From assembly GCF_965638725.1 (NCBI RefSeq), contig NC_134952.1, forward strand, positions 59,870,065 through 59,934,064: DNA of 64,000 nucleotides. Direction: 5' to 3'. The stretch's first letter is position 1. The number at the start of each line of letters is the position of its first letter. Below, one piece after another: positions 15,201 through 31,404 of the stretch. The notes under the pieces are model-generated. The model saw only the letters and a list, made by a program, of their open reading frames with translations. It did no database searches and was not told where the DNA came from. A program made the translations under genes and the position numbers. The stretch is from Aptenodytes patagonicus. Taxonomy: Eukaryota; Chordata; Aves; Sphenisciformes; Spheniscidae.

Positions 15201-15800
15201 CACACAGGTACCCCGCTCGCTGTCAGCAGCTACTGGTTTGATGCGCCTTTTGCCCTCCGGTCTCAGTGTGCAACTGTTGGGGTCCCCTCCGGCTGCTGGC
15301 CAGGACGGACACCGCATTCTGCGGTGCAGGCAAGGGGCATCCCGGCCCCGCTCCCCTGCAAACACAGGGACTCGGGTGAGGCCTACTCCGGATCTTTTTC
15401 TTTTCCTCGGGCCTGCATCTCCCCAGCCCGGCCCTGCAGCTCACACCCGGGGCGCGGGTTTTCCTTCCCCCCGCCAGGAAACTGCCGCCGCGCTCGGGGG
15501 CGCTTCGCCCAAAGAGCGCTCCCGCCCCTTGGCGGCGACTGCGGGGCCGGTGTTGCGCCTCCCCACAGGGAGTATTCCATAAGTGAGGCTGGTGGCGAGC
15601 GCTTATGTATCCGTACGCGCACACGCGTGTCCGCGGCCGCCAGCCCCGCGACCCGGCGGGGCCGGGGAAGGGGCGGCCACGTGGCTGCCCAGCCCGGGGG
15701 CGGGGCCCGCGCCCCTTGCACCGCCCTCGGCCCCGCCCCAAGCTCCTGGCCGTTACCCGGCACCGACACGTCAGGGCTGTTGGATCCTGGCAGGTGAGTA
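15201..15800 (+). promoter_or_regulatory. Upstream CpG island with a consensus splice donor
   Basis: This GC- and CpG-rich block lies about 300 bp upstream of the OSTC promoter island and is separated from it by A- and T-runs (15,859-15,960). It carries GGGCGG/CCGCCC Sp1-type boxes near 15,670-15,740, a palindromic CACGTG E-box at 15,678-15,683 and an ACGTCA half-CRE near 15,768. It ends with CAG|GTGAGT, a perfect donor with the exon end at 15,793. It may be an alternative OSTC first exon or the start of a separate non-coding transcript. A 261-codon open frame at 15,012-15,797 runs through it but is probably a by-product of GC content. Confidence 0.5.
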
Positions 15801-16080
15801 AGATGCCTAGATCCCCCGGCAGCGGGCGGTCTGCGTTTCCAGATGCTTTTCCTCAGAAAAAAAAAAAAAGGCTCAGCTTTAATCGGTCACTCCTGCCCGG
15901 GCGTCACTTTTGGGTGGTTTCGTTTAGATTGGCTTTTTTTTTTTTTAATTTGTTAATTTACCCCTGTCAGGACGCAGCAGCCAATTTCCGTTTCCGCCTT
16001 CGTGTTCGGTCGCGGAGGGCGGCCGAGGCGGGGCGAGGCGGGCGGGGAGCAGCGGCTGTCCGCTGGGCCGCGCCGCCGCC

Positions 16081-19695
<3,615 letters not shown>

Positions 19696-20330
19696 TACCT
19701 CTTGTGATGTATGAAAGTCTGAGCTGAATTTACTCCTCTTCATGAAGTGTTTAAGAAGCAGCGGCAAGAAATGACTTCCATAGTCACCATCGACAGGAAA
19801 GAGTCCTGGCCATGAGAAATAACTGGGGAAAGAGTGCTTTCTCTGCAAACAAACTCTCACTACCAATGGCTGATTTGTAGTGTTGAAGCAATGTTTTATC
19901 ATTTCTGTTTTAGAGCTTTTGAAAAGAGCAAGTTACCTAGCTGGGTTTTTCTTTTCTATCCCAACTCAGTATGAAATAGAGAACCTCTCTTTAGCTCTAC
20001 CTGAAATAACTATTAGCCATTGGTTTGACAGTTCTTTGTTGCAGGTCTGCCTCCTCTTCCTTGTGTAGGACAATTATATGTGTGAATCAGAGAAGAAATA
20101 CCTGAAACATTTCTTTCCAAGTTATAATTAGAAAATTAGTAACTTCGGATGCTTTACAGTCAAAATACAATGTGTCTGAAATGATTTCAAAGGCACCTTT
20201 TGCCTTGATATTAATGGCTCTATGTGAGCAAATCCAGACATGCACTGGGAAAGGCAAACTGTATGAATGTGCATTTCTTTTTGAAAAAGTGTACGAAAGG
20301 AGCCAAATAAAACTTATTTTCTACAAAATT
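19696..20330 (+). other. OSTC: OSTC 3' UTR with poly(A) signal
   Basis: An AATAAA at 20,306-20,311 is the first strong poly(A) signal after the stop codon and predicts a 3' UTR of about 0.63 kb. Further AATAAA hexamers near 21,075 and 21,328 could serve longer isoforms. No other feature was seen in the UTR. Confidence 0.75.
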
Positions 20331-22334
20331 ATTTAAATTCTATGCAGTTTCTGAAGCTTTTTCTTGTGTGCATGGCCTGTTCTACATCCAGGCTTGACAT
20401 GCCATACCATACCATGACCACATAATTTCAACTTTATTTTTCACTATCGGATAATGATTTTTTTTTTAAATATCAGGGACCAGAAGCCTCATGTTTTCCA
20501 TGAACTTGTACTGTGTCCAAACGACATACTGTTATCAATAGCCAAGAAAACTTACTCCTGAAGCTGCTGCTTTTTTGTGTGAGGCGAGGCTCCAACTTAT
20601 TTTGTCTTCATTTTAAAAGATTGAATGTTACTATCACGTTTCATTGAAGTAATGTATTGCATTCTGGGGGAAGGAAAGATCCCTCTAAATCTCCATAAAT
20701 GTCTTTTTTGCAAGCCGTATGTGTTTGAAGCACTATTTTCATCTGTATAATAATTGTCAGTGAGAAATGTTGTTTATTCCCTTAGTTGTGAAGTAAGTAT
20801 CGCTGTTCACATGCTTAATCAAATTTCTGAGCTAGCTGTTAATCATCTGCCCTCAGGATATGTCACTTCCACTCTTTCGTTCTTACATACAATGTGACTT
20901 CTGCATTTGCTCATCTTATGTGTTTGCCATTAAGATTTAAGGTAGCTTAAGCTGTTTTATGAGGCTCATAACTGCAAAGTTTCCAGTCTTTTCAAAGCGG
21001 TTATCTTTTGGTCACTCTGGTTTTGGTGAGGCATATGCTTACCTTCAAGGGGGAGTATTGGTATTATGTAAGTAAATAAAAAGTTGACTTACGTATCCAG
21101 TTAATACAGCTGAGAGGGAAGTCAAACCAGAAAGTCACTTCACTGAGCCTAATAGAGATCCCTCTGGCTCAGTACTTGTCCCACTGCAGTTCAGCTTCAG
21201 CCTCCAAGTTTGCAGCTGATTCTAAACAAGCGTGTTCTTAAACAGTGTTTTAATGGCATAGTTGAATGCCTGTGGTCTAGGAAATGTATTTGATTATAAT
21301 TGCATGCTAGGTGACATAACTTGGAACAAATAAAGCGGACTTAAAATTGCAAAGTAGAAGATAGTTTTGGGAGAGTAAAAATAAGACGATGACTCTGTCT
21401 GCAACAAACAAGGTTAAATGATCCCTTATGTTTCTTTGGTCACAGGCTATGAACTAGATCTGGTATGATCGTCTGCTAAAGCATGAGGCACAGATAGAAC
21501 CAGGGAAACAAACGCAGGGCAGAAGACAGACCACCCAGAAATTAGGAGTGTGCTAGGTAGGAAGATGTCAGAATGCATAACTGGAGGTTGGTTCATTTTG
21601 GAGGTAGGTTGGAGGCTTCTTGGTCACCCAAGGAAAAATTTCTACTGAGCATTGTCAAATAAACTGCAAAGAAGATGCTATATAAACTGCTATGCGTTAC
21701 AGGAATCCCATTTTCAGTTAAAGGAAGGCTGGTATTTTCTGTAAATGTCTGCTGTTCTTTATAGGTAACAGCAGGTGGCCTCTACTGTAGGGGTTTAGGA
21801 TAGTAATAGGAATATTTCAGTGACTGAAAGAAAACTTCCTGTAACTAGTGACAATATCCATCTGTGTTTGGTGCTCATATACTCTAGGGTGAACTGAACT
21901 AGAGTGTGGGGTGGGAAATTAAAAACAAAATTGAAACGCTGTGATAAAGGTAAAGCAGAGCTTATAGGAACACATCTTTCCATGATTAAAAATGGAAGTT
22001 TGGCCTACTTCCAAATGCAACAAAAAGAGTCGGGCTGAAGTGTAGAGGTCTTGATTTTCTGGCTCTCTTGCTGGAGAAAATACTGAATCCATGGCTCCTC
22101 TGTAGGCTTCAGTATAATCTCTGAGTGATGATGCCTAGTCAATATAGTCAGGAAGAGATAGATAACCTGTGTAGCTTTTGAAAGTTAGTATATACATATA
22201 TGAACCCTTAACAATCCAAGTGATCTTATTGAGTTAAGCTGAAAAATACCTCTAGATAAAAAAGACCGGACATTCTGGTTTCCTTTTTTTCCCCTAATGC
22301 TTTTTCTAGACTTCTGCAAATTGTGGAACAGTAA
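20331..22334. other. Spacer downstream of OSTC
   Basis: AT-rich sequence without recognisable genes or repeats. It could hold an extended OSTC 3' UTR if the later AATAAA sites are used. Confidence 0.5.
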
Positions 22335-24535
22335 CATAGAATCACAGAATCATTTAGGTTGGAAAAGACCCTTTAGGTCATTGATTCCAACTGTAAACAT
22401 AACACTGCCAATTCCACTACTAAACCATGTCCCGAAGTGCCACATCTACACATCTTTTAAATACCTCCAGGGATGGGGACTCAACCACTTCCCTGGGCAG
22501 CCTGTTCCAATGCTTGACAACCCTTTTGGTGAAAAAATTTTTCCTAATACCCAGTCTAAACCTCCCTTGGCACAACTTGAGGCTGTTTCCTCTTGTCCTA
22601 TCATTTGTTACTTGGGAAAAAGAGACCGACACCCACCTCCCTACAACCTCCTTTGAGGTAGTTGTAGGGAGCAACAAGGTCTCCCCTGAGCCTCCTTTTC
22701 TCCAGGTTAAACAACCCCAGTTCCCTCAGCCGCTCCTCGTAAGACTTGTGCTCTAGACACTTCACCAGCTTCGTTGCCCTTCTCTGGACACGCTCCAGCA
22801 CCTCAACGTCCTTCTTGTAGTGAGGGGCCCAAAACTGAACACAGTATTCGAGGTGAGGCCTCACCAGGGCCGAGTACAGGGGCACGATCACTTCCCTACT
22901 CCTGCTGGCCATATCATATTTCTGATACAGGCCAGGATGCCATTGGCCTTCTTGGCCGCCTGGGCACACTGCCGGCTCGTATTCAGCCGGCTGTCAACCA
23001 ACACCCCCAGGTTCTTTTCTGCCAGGCAGCTTTCCAGCCACTCTTCCCCAAGCCTGTAGCGCTGCATGGGGTTGTTGTGACCCAAGTGCAGGACCCAGCA
23101 CTTGGCCTTGTTGAACCTCATGCTGTTGGCCTCAGCCCATCGATCCAGCCTGTCCAGGTCCCTCTGTAGAGCCTTCCTACCCTCAAGCAGATCAACACCC
23201 CCGCCCAACTTGGTGTCCTCTGCACACTTACTGAGGGTACACTCGATCCCCTCATCCAGATCATTGATCAAGATATTAAACAGAACTGGCCCCAATACTG
23301 AGCCCTGGGGAACACCACTTGTGACAGGCTGCCAGCTGGACTTAACTCCATTCACCACAACTCTTTCAGCCCGGCCATCCAGCCAGTTTTTTACCCAGCA
23401 AAGAGTACGCCCGTCCAAGCCACGAGCAGCCAGTTTCTCCAGGAGAATGCTGTGGCTTTACTAAAGTCCAGGTAGACAACATGCACAGCCTTCTCCTCAT
23501 CCACTAAGCAGGTCACCTTGTCATAGAAGGAGACCAGGTTAGTCAAGCAGGACCTGCCTTTCATAAACCCATGCTGACTGGGCCTGATCACCTGGTTGTC
23601 CTGTATGTGCTGCCTGATGGCAGTCAAGATGATCTGCTCCATCACCTTCCCTGGCACCGAGGTCAGCCCGACAGGCCTGCAGTTCCCCAGATCCTCTTTC
23701 TGGCCCTTCTTGTAGATGGGTGTCACATTTGCTAACCTCCAGTCAACTGGGACCTCCCTGGTTAGCCAGGACTGCTGATAAAGGATTGAAAGTGGCTTGG
23801 TGAGCACCTCAGCCAGCTCCCTCAGTACCCTTGGGTGGATCCCATCTGGCCCCATAGACTTGTGTGTGTCTAAGTGGTGTAGCACATCACTAACCATTTC
23901 CGCTTGGATTATGGGGGCTCCATTCTGCTCCCTGTCCCTGTCTTCCAGCTAAGGGGGCTGGCTACCCCAAGAACAACTGGTCTTACTATTAAAGACTGAG
24001 GCAAAGATGACATTAAATACCTCATCCTTTTCCTCATCCTTTGTCACTATGTTTCCCCCCGGCTACAGTAAAGGATAGAGATTCTCCTTAGCCATCCTTT
24101 GTTGCTAATGTATTTATAGAAACATTTTTTTATTGTCTTTTATGGCAGTAGCCAGATTAAGTGCTAGTTGGGCTTTGGCCCTTCTAATTTTCTCCCTGCA
24201 TAACCTCACAACACCTTTGTAGTCCTCCTGAGCTGCCTGTCCCTTCTTCCAAAGCTCATAAACTTTTTTTTCCCAAGTTCCAGCCAAAACTGTTCAGCCA
24301 GGCCAGTTGTCCTCTGTACTGGCTCGTCTTTCGGCACATAGGGACAGCCTGCTTCTGCGCTTTTAAGGTTTCCTTCTTGAAGAATGTCCAGCCTTCCTGG
24401 ACTCCTTTGCCCTTCAGGACTGCCTCCCAAGGGACTCTGTCAACCAGGTTCCTAAACAGACCAAAGTTTGCCCTCCGGAAGTCCAAGGTAGCAGTTCTGC
24501 TGACCCCCCTCCTTGCTTCTCCGAGAATAGAGATG
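22335..24535 (-). mobile_element. 5'-truncated CR1 non-LTR retrotransposon (LINE), inactive
   Basis: The minus strand reads through a broken ORF2 reverse transcriptase typical of avian CR1. Recognisable blocks, from high to low coordinates, are a linker with LDFRRANFGLFRN near 24,460-24,500, HKSMGPDGIHPRVLRELAE near 23,830-23,870 and TPIYKKGQKEDLGN near 23,690-23,730. They continue with YLDFSKA near 23,460-23,480, [11 protein letters not shown] near 23,287-23,320 and [19 protein letters not shown] near 22,445-22,505. The 3' end at about 22,335 has the ATTCTATG-like octamers characteristic of CR1. The endonuclease and ORF1 regions are missing. Frame changes split ORF2, a short deletion directly follows FSKA, and the catalytic A-D-D box reads A-E-D near 23,213-23,225. 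The upper boundary is approximate, and target-site duplications were not resolved. Confidence 0.95.
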
Positions 24536-27500
24536 CCTGGAAGATCTGTGCCACTGAAACAATTTTTGGAGGGAGGGGGACATTTCAACCATTTTGAGGA
24601 GATACTGATAAATATGCTTGCAGTTAAAGATAAGCGTGGCATTTTTTATAAGTCCAAATACCAACTTTTTAACATTGTGTAATTATTAAATAAATAATTA
24701 ATATAAATTTACAGGTAAGTTTATTTACTGGTGTGAAGTAGTCCACACTGATGCCTGAAATAAAACACACACCTTAGACTGATGCAGAGTATTTTTAAGC
24801 ACTGCCATGAGACTTTCTTACTAATTTACAGCATTCTAATTCTAAATATATTGTGCTTGATGGAATTTTGCTTAGGAGGCTGAAAGTGCTTCAGTTAACT
24901 ACTTGCAAAGCTGGATACTTGTTCACAGAATACTGCTTGATATGGTTACTATAATCTACCTATTTCCAGTCATGTATTTTACATCCATAAATATATGTTC
25001 TTAATATATGAATTAGGAAGCACTAGATGTTAGACTTCTTAAGAGTTACAGTCTTAGAAATTGAGACAATCCTAAATTTCTTCTGCTGCTCCCAATACAG
25101 GGAGCCAACGTGGGTATGAGGAAGACAGCAATCCTCATTTATTTTCCTGGCATGCATGGAAATGCTGCATACAATGGAAACTGTTTTCCTACAGCATAGC
25201 AATGTCTGTGACAATGTAATTGGTATTGCACATTTGTGAATGTGATGATTGTATTTTTCCTTCAGCATTATGATTTTCTTCACAAAAAGGGTTGCAGCAA
25301 TAGCTCTGGCCTATTTTTAGAATTTCTAATTGCTGCTTCTCAGCTTTGCAGTTACTTTAGAATATTTTTCTTCCAAAACATGGTTAAAGAGGGTTGAAAC
25401 CATTACAAGAAAGGAATTGGAACAACTATAAGAATCTTAGAAGGAGAACATTTTGTAACGCTCTGCAGTCGCATTGAGGCCTTTCAGCTATACCGATGGT
25501 TGGAGAAACCTGGATAAATCTGGATTTCAGTAACAGCAAAAAGTACAACTAGTGCATCGAACTCTTTTTAAAGGTTAGTGTTTCATGGGCAGCAGCTACT
25601 AGAAATACAAGAGTTTCTAGGTGATTTGGTTTCTTTGGTAAGAACTAATTATGCTGGTGTCCTTTTTGTTTGACATGGATACCCGTCAGCTAAGAACTGG
25701 ACTGAGACCATGAGCTCGTTTTAGAGCAACAGCTGTGGCACTATAATGGGAGTCAAGCATGTCTGACTTGCACCTCGTTTTAATTGGTGATATAGATGCG
25801 AGGCACTGCATTCTGATATCTAGTATCTCGAATCTATAAGGCAACTTGCTGAGCTCCTGTTTAATGATATCAGTTGAGTTACTAATGTTCTTCGGGTGTA
25901 AGATGGAGTTTCACTTCATCATGTAGCTATCCCATATGGGTTCTATAAATGTCAAAGCTCTTAGAGTGTTGTACCTGCAGGCTGCAAGAAATAGTATTTA
26001 GCTGTGAGCAAATCAGATCAATATGGTATCATCCGCTTATGCCTTTCGCCTTATGCATGTGAAAGACTGACATTTGTAATTTCCTTCTTTCTTTTGTATC
26101 AGTTTTCACTACACAGATCAATGTTGAGGTGGGGACTGGTATCCCTTTGTTTTTGGTGGTAATTGTATGCTCTTAGCTGGAAACAGGGAAAGAAATATTT
26201 TGAAAGGACTCAGACTGGTTGGGTTATTCTAGAGTAAACCGTGAATGTTAAACTTTTTCTGTGTTACTTAGTAGACAGGCTGAAACAATTTCAGAACTTT
26301 TAGCTATTCCTGACAGCTCCTGGATGATAGGTAACATGTTCACTATATTCAGCCTTCCAGTACCTCATCTGTCTTTAAATGCGGATGGAGAGTGTGAGGG
26401 ATGGGGAATAATAAAAAAATAAGCTTAACTTCAGTCTGAAGAAAAAGTTTTGTGGGGTGGGGGGAGCACTTTAAGCACCTGGAAGAAAATGGCAAAAGGA
26501 TGACTAGCCAACTTGGATTTTTAAAGAATAAGTCATATGAAGAAAAAGCCATACATGAGAGTTATGGGCCCCATGGATAGAAGAAAAGCAGATGTTTAGG
26601 CTGTAGATTTTGATAGTCTTGCATGTTAGGGAAACTTGGCTTAGCTGAAACAACTACAAGCTGGATGCAAAAGTACTTTGAAAACTATTTTCAGAGCGTG
26701 TTTACCGATTAGTTGATGTCCTTTTATCAAAGTGGAAAGATTTTTTTTTTTTTTCGAGATCTGTCCTGTGGCTAGTTTTGTTCAATACCCAGTGACCTGG
26801 ATTGAGTAGGGAGTACTTACTAAATTAGCAGGAATCATAAAACTCAAGAGACTGCTGGGAGGGCAGAATTAGGATGCATAGTAATCTTAACAAATCAAAA
26901 AGAGTGCCCTAAAAAAAGTAGACTGGTTTATTCTTTCTAGGAACAAGTGCAAAATACCGATGCTACTCAAGCAAAATAACTGACGAAATGCAGGATTCCT
27001 CAGAGTTAGTCCTTGGGTTCTGCTGCACCACAAGCTGAAGAGGAGCATTTGCCTTTTGTGCAGCAATACAACATCACACTGAGATACTTGCAAAACTTTT
27101 AACTACAAAGTATATGAGACGTAAAAATAAGTGTGAAAAGGAAAGGAGTAATTTCATTTCTGCATCAGTAGTAGATAGAGCTTAAATAGCAGCAAGGAGG
27201 AGTTTGGCCTTGTTTTGGGGTGAGTGACTGGCTTCTTGAGGTGTCTTCCAGCAGCTGCCCATCTTTATTATTCCATGGATGAGAACAAAACTTTTGAACT
27301 TCCAAACACCGATGCTCTCTGTCTTTAAAAACAGTTATGGAAAGGTCTTTGTAAATAACTAAATCTGTCCTTTAAAAATATCCCTGCGGTGCAGTTGTAG
27401 GACAGACTCCTGCTGGCCTCGGTTCAGTCTGAAAAAATGAAGTCGTTATATGACCTAGACATGACAGCAGAAAGTAGCTCCATTAACTGCCTACTGCCAG

Positions 27501-27639
27501 AACAGAACATGAATTAGCTGTTGGCGTAAGGAAAATAGAAATGTATGGACAAATGTTTAAGGCCTTTTCCTTTCCTAATTTCCACGTTAGGCTTTCACCT
27601 AAAATGTGTTGCAATTAGGCGGCTGTCAGAATAGCTGCC
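24536..27639. other. Intergenic, no gene recognised
   Basis: AT-rich sequence with only chance frames. No repeat family, RNA gene or exon-like block with splice sites was identified. Confidence 0.55.
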
Positions 27640-28560
27640 ATATTAGAACAGGATGATGAGTGGGTGGGAGGGAACCTGTGATGTTTCTAGGAAGTATTTT
27701 GCTGATGGAGCTTTCTCTGAGTTTCTGCCTTCTCTGAGCTGGAGCAGCAGTAAGACACTAATACGCTTTTCAATTACATGGGCTTCTCCAGATCCCTACT
27801 TTCAGGAACTGTGCTTCACTGACCCGTGGAATTTAACTTCTTTCGTGTTTTACCCAAGCGTGCCTGCCTCTCTCTGCTACAGTTGGTTGTTACACCAGCT
27901 CTGAACTACTGTGTTTCATCTCCTTTTGCTGGCCTGCTGCTGTCCTGAGCTCTTTTTGGGGGATTTATACTATTGTCTTTCAGCAGCTGCCATCCCTTGC
28001 TTCTTTGTTGTCATTCTAGACTTCCAAGTTTCAGGACACTGCTGCTGGTTTTGATTGCTCTCTTTCTAACTGCTGTGGTATTTCTGCCTTCAGAGGATAT
28101 TATTTATCAGTCTCCTCAGCTCTTCCACTTCCTTATTCCTTCTGCTCTGGTACTTTCTCTTTTGTCACACCAAAATCCATCACTTAGCCCCACCAGCCAC
28201 TTGGTGATCCATCAGCCTTGCCCCTCTTGGTTTTCCTGCCTCTGTTCCTTCTACTCTGACTACAGGTCCTTTAATTTTCCCTGCTGACCACTGTCTGAGC
28301 TACTTCACCCTGCACTGACTCCACACTTCATTAGCTCCTGCTATCTGTGGCAAAGCTCAACCTCCTGGCTTCACTCATCCTTCCAGCCTCTCTCATCCTC
28401 TGGTTGTTCCTTTGACTGTTCCAGTTTTCTCTTAGCTGTCTCATATCTTTGTCTTTATTGTTCTACACTCCGCACCATCTGTTGTGCTGCTGCCTGCATG
28501 ACTCATCCTGAGAACAATAAAAATCCTACTGCATCCCCAAGCATTACACTAGGGAGCCAA
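27640..28560 (+). other. Strand-skewed pyrimidine-rich segment
   Basis: Over several hundred bases (strongest about 27,900-28,480) the plus strand is dominated by C and T in short mixed runs (CTCCT, TTCCT, TCTGCT) without a fixed repeat unit. A 104-codon frame at 27,973-28,287 is leucine/serine/phenylalanine-rich, as expected from such composition. An AATAAA occurs at about 28,515. The cause is unknown. It could be an old degenerate microsatellite, a transcription-linked strand bias or part of an untranslated transcript. Confidence 0.45.
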
Positions 28561-29199
28561 TGAAGGCACTCCTGTATCCAAAATCTACATCAACAGCAGT
28601 CAAGCCAAGATCCTCGTGGAATTCAGGTACATAATTTTTGTTTAAATCAATAGAAGTTGACTGCCAAATACATCTGAGAATCCTGCCAAAGTTTCATCAC
28701 AACTCTAAGAAAAGGAGGCAATTGTTTCCTGGGGCTGGATTTAAAAACACCTCTGCAGGGATAACCTGAAAGTTCTTAAGTTTCTTAGCGAGTAACTGGG
28801 CTTTTTTCTGCACATACAATTACAGAGTGTTTTATGAGCACAGACAACATATTGTCTGTACACAATGGAAAAAACTAAGAAAAATCTGTCACAAATACCA
28901 AGATTCATATACACAGTAGACAAGACAATAAATATGAAAGCTCATAAAACCAGGGAAATGGAATGTTCCGTCAGACCTTTTTTAAAGGTACACAAGGCAC
29001 ACAATGCTTAAAATCACTGCTACTTAACAAAATGATTAACAAACTAGATTTAAATCATCATTTAGTTTCATAGCCTAAGCAGGAATAATTTTAGATGTAT
29101 GAGGAATTTTCTTCCCTCTAATGTTTTAAAAGGTGGTAGAAACACATAGTGATCTTAAATATTTTCTTGTGTCATCTAACACCTGGATAAACCCAGGCT

Positions 29200-29240
29200 A
29201 TACTTCACTGAAATCAATGGAGACAGACCAGTGCAAAGAG
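29200..29240 (+). repeat. Possible ancient amniote repeat fragment
   Basis: TTCACTGAAATCAATGGAG followed by ACCAGTG resembles the 'gaagtcaatggagttacaccagtg' section of a very old LINE/SINE tail common in amniote genomes. It is short and degenerate. Confidence 0.3.
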
Positions 29241-29811
29241 AGAAAACAGGCTTGTAATATTTCAGATGTGTCGAAGAGTTGTGTTTAACCGCAGCTTGTT
29301 TACTAGACTGTGACTGAACAAGCCTCATTTTACCTACTTTGGATGGTCAGTACAAAGTATTGCCTTCGTGCAGCTACATTTGGAAAATAAATGTCTTTTA
29401 CTTAAACACTGTAAATAATATCTGAAGCTGACTAAAGAAATTCTTTCTACCATTAGTAGTTCCAGCATCGTTATTAGCTACTACTCTTAATCTTTTTCAG
29501 CCTTGACACCATTTAATTTTACGTATCTGCAGTTTCAATCATCTGTTAAGCCCTTGGTTCACCACTGGATGGCAGTCCCTGCAATGATATTCACCCCGGG
29601 AAGGAAAGTCTGGTTTTAAAAGTAGCGTGCTGAAATCACATACTGCTTTGTACATGAATATGTACATGAAATATTACAGTGGTGAGTATATTTGGATCAA
29701 TTTTTTCTTGTTGCTAAAGTGTAAGTATGTGAAAGACTTTTCTGTAGATTTCTTTCACTTAAATTCATTTTCAAATTGAAACTTCAGGGCTTAAAAGCAT
29801 ACAAGGGGTAA

Positions 29812-29880
29812 CAACTGGCATTTCTATGGCACCATCCAGCCAAAAATTTCAAAGCACTTTACACAGACTAGATCAATTAA
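29812..29880 (+). repeat. Ancient amniote SINE-like fragment
   Basis: CATTTCTATGGCACCATCC followed by TTTCAAAGCACTTTACACA resembles the widespread 'tttatatagcacctttcatcc...caaagcgctttacaaa' ancestral repeat of amniotes. The family name is not assigned. Confidence 0.4.
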
Positions 29881-29887
29881 GAAGTCA

Positions 29888-29936
29888 GTGTGTGTATATA
29901 TATGTGTGTGTGTATATATATATAAAATATATATGC
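29888..29936. repeat. Alternating TG/TA microsatellite
   Basis: A purine-pyrimidine alternating run of GT blocks separated by ATATAT blocks ends in ATATATATG. It is probably length-polymorphic. Confidence 0.85.
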
Positions 29937-30604
29937 TGACTTTATACATAGCTCATAAAAGGGAAAAAAATTTGGAGTATTCCAAAGTTGTATGAATTAC
30001 TCAAAATTAGAGCGTTTACGTAGAGAGGTAAAAAAAAAAAAGCTTCAGTCTTTTGATTGAACACCCACTGTATGTCTGATGGTGGGGAAGGAATTAAATG
30101 GCTAAAAGGAACTGACTATTTAAATGGTTAAAATACAGTAAGTGTAGGGATAAGAACTACTTAGTATTGAAATTATGACTGATGTCCATAAATTAGAATT
30201 AAAAGTCAGAACATAGATTGCAGAGGTAGAGAAAGCCGTGTGGACTTCACCAGGATTTCTGTGTGTACGGTTATAAAGTAGGGTGAGTTTACTACCACGA
30301 GGTTTCAGAAAAGTTCCTGCCAAAACCTGGAGCTCTCCCTGCTGGCATCTGTCTTGAAGCATAATGTGAAGAAGTGTTGATACAGCCCCCATAAAGTACT
30401 GCAATCTATAAGGTGCATTTAATCCCTAAGTTAGTAGGGATTTCACCCTAGTGTATTTTAAGGCAATGAGAGTCTCTTGTTTCGCTTGGACAGAAATTTG
30501 AATGACAGCTTATTACAAATAAGTCCTGTAGATGTCTCTTCAACAGTGAAAGGGAGATAAATGAAAATAGGAGGAAGAATGGGTGCATCAGTGCCTGTAG
30601 AAAA

Positions 30605-30820
30605 GACCCCTTTCAACACCCTTTACAGATACCTGCATCTGAGCATTTCAAAGCATTATTGTCTGTCACACAGGTGGCTGTTTTTATGCCCCTTTTACAG
30701 ATGGGATGTTGAGACAGTAAACCGGCTAGCTTAAAGTTATGTAGCAGCTTAATAGCAGAGCTAGGAATAAAATTTAGATCTAATTGTCAGTTCTGCATCC
30801 TACCAACAGCATTAGGCACT
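30605..30820 (+). repeat. MIR-like / CORE-SINE-like ancient repeat
   Basis: The segment starts with CATTTCAAAGCATTATTGTC-type sequence. It continues through CCCCTTTTACAGATGGGA, a degenerate 'ggttaagtgacttgcccaaggtcacacagc' section and AGCAGAGCTAGGAATAAAAT, then TTCTGCATCCTACCAACAG. This order matches the tRNA-derived MIR-type SINE layout (threshold/GAG-CAG box, then the 'cagagctgggaat' box). It is heavily diverged, so the exact family needs a library search. Confidence 0.5.
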
Positions 30821-31404
30821 GTCAGTTCAGCAGCAAGCATTCACTAGAGTTTTTACAATATTTTTTTTGTTCTAGATACTTTCAGGGTAACAATGACTTT
30901 TTAAATGCTTTTGTCAAAAGGCACTTTCTATAGAAAAAAAAAAATGCAGCAGCATTTTATTGAAACTTTAAGCACAGTACTTCCCCTCCTGCTTTTGTTG
31001 GCAAGCTCTGTCTCTTCCGTTTCCTGAGATGTAGACTGTTTCACTGCAAGATCATTCCCAGTGTCTCCTTCACCCTCCTTTACATCTCATATATTATTGA
31101 AACAGTTACCCCCAGCTCTCTCCGATTAGTCCATTGTGCTAAACTTTCTCCCTTGATAAATTTTCAAAGGACCCCTGTCATATTTCCACTTCTGTTAGCC
31201 CTTTTGCTTGTGCCCCATAAACTTCTACTGAAATATCACATTATTCTTTTCCAAGCACACCGTCCTTTAAAACTGCCTCCGATCCTGTGGTGCCTCCAAG
31301 ATTAGAGGACCAGAGTTCAGCTCCGGTGCTGAGACCAGCCCGACGGTGCCTCTCCATCTCCCCTTGCTGCCCATCTGTTTGCAGCCGTCTGCTGCGTCTT
31401 GCAC

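Noticed and set aside
15012-15797. 261-codon plus-strand frame upstream of OSTC
   Set aside because: It lies in a CpG island with long frames open in several phases on both strands. The predicted protein is low-complexity Arg/Pro/Gly/Ala-rich with no recognisable domain. The DNA is kept as a possible non-coding exon only.
27973-28287. 104-codon hydrophobic frame resembling a membrane protein
   Set aside because: Leu/Ser/Phe/Pro richness is what a C/T-rich strand yields in this frame. No homologue is recognised.
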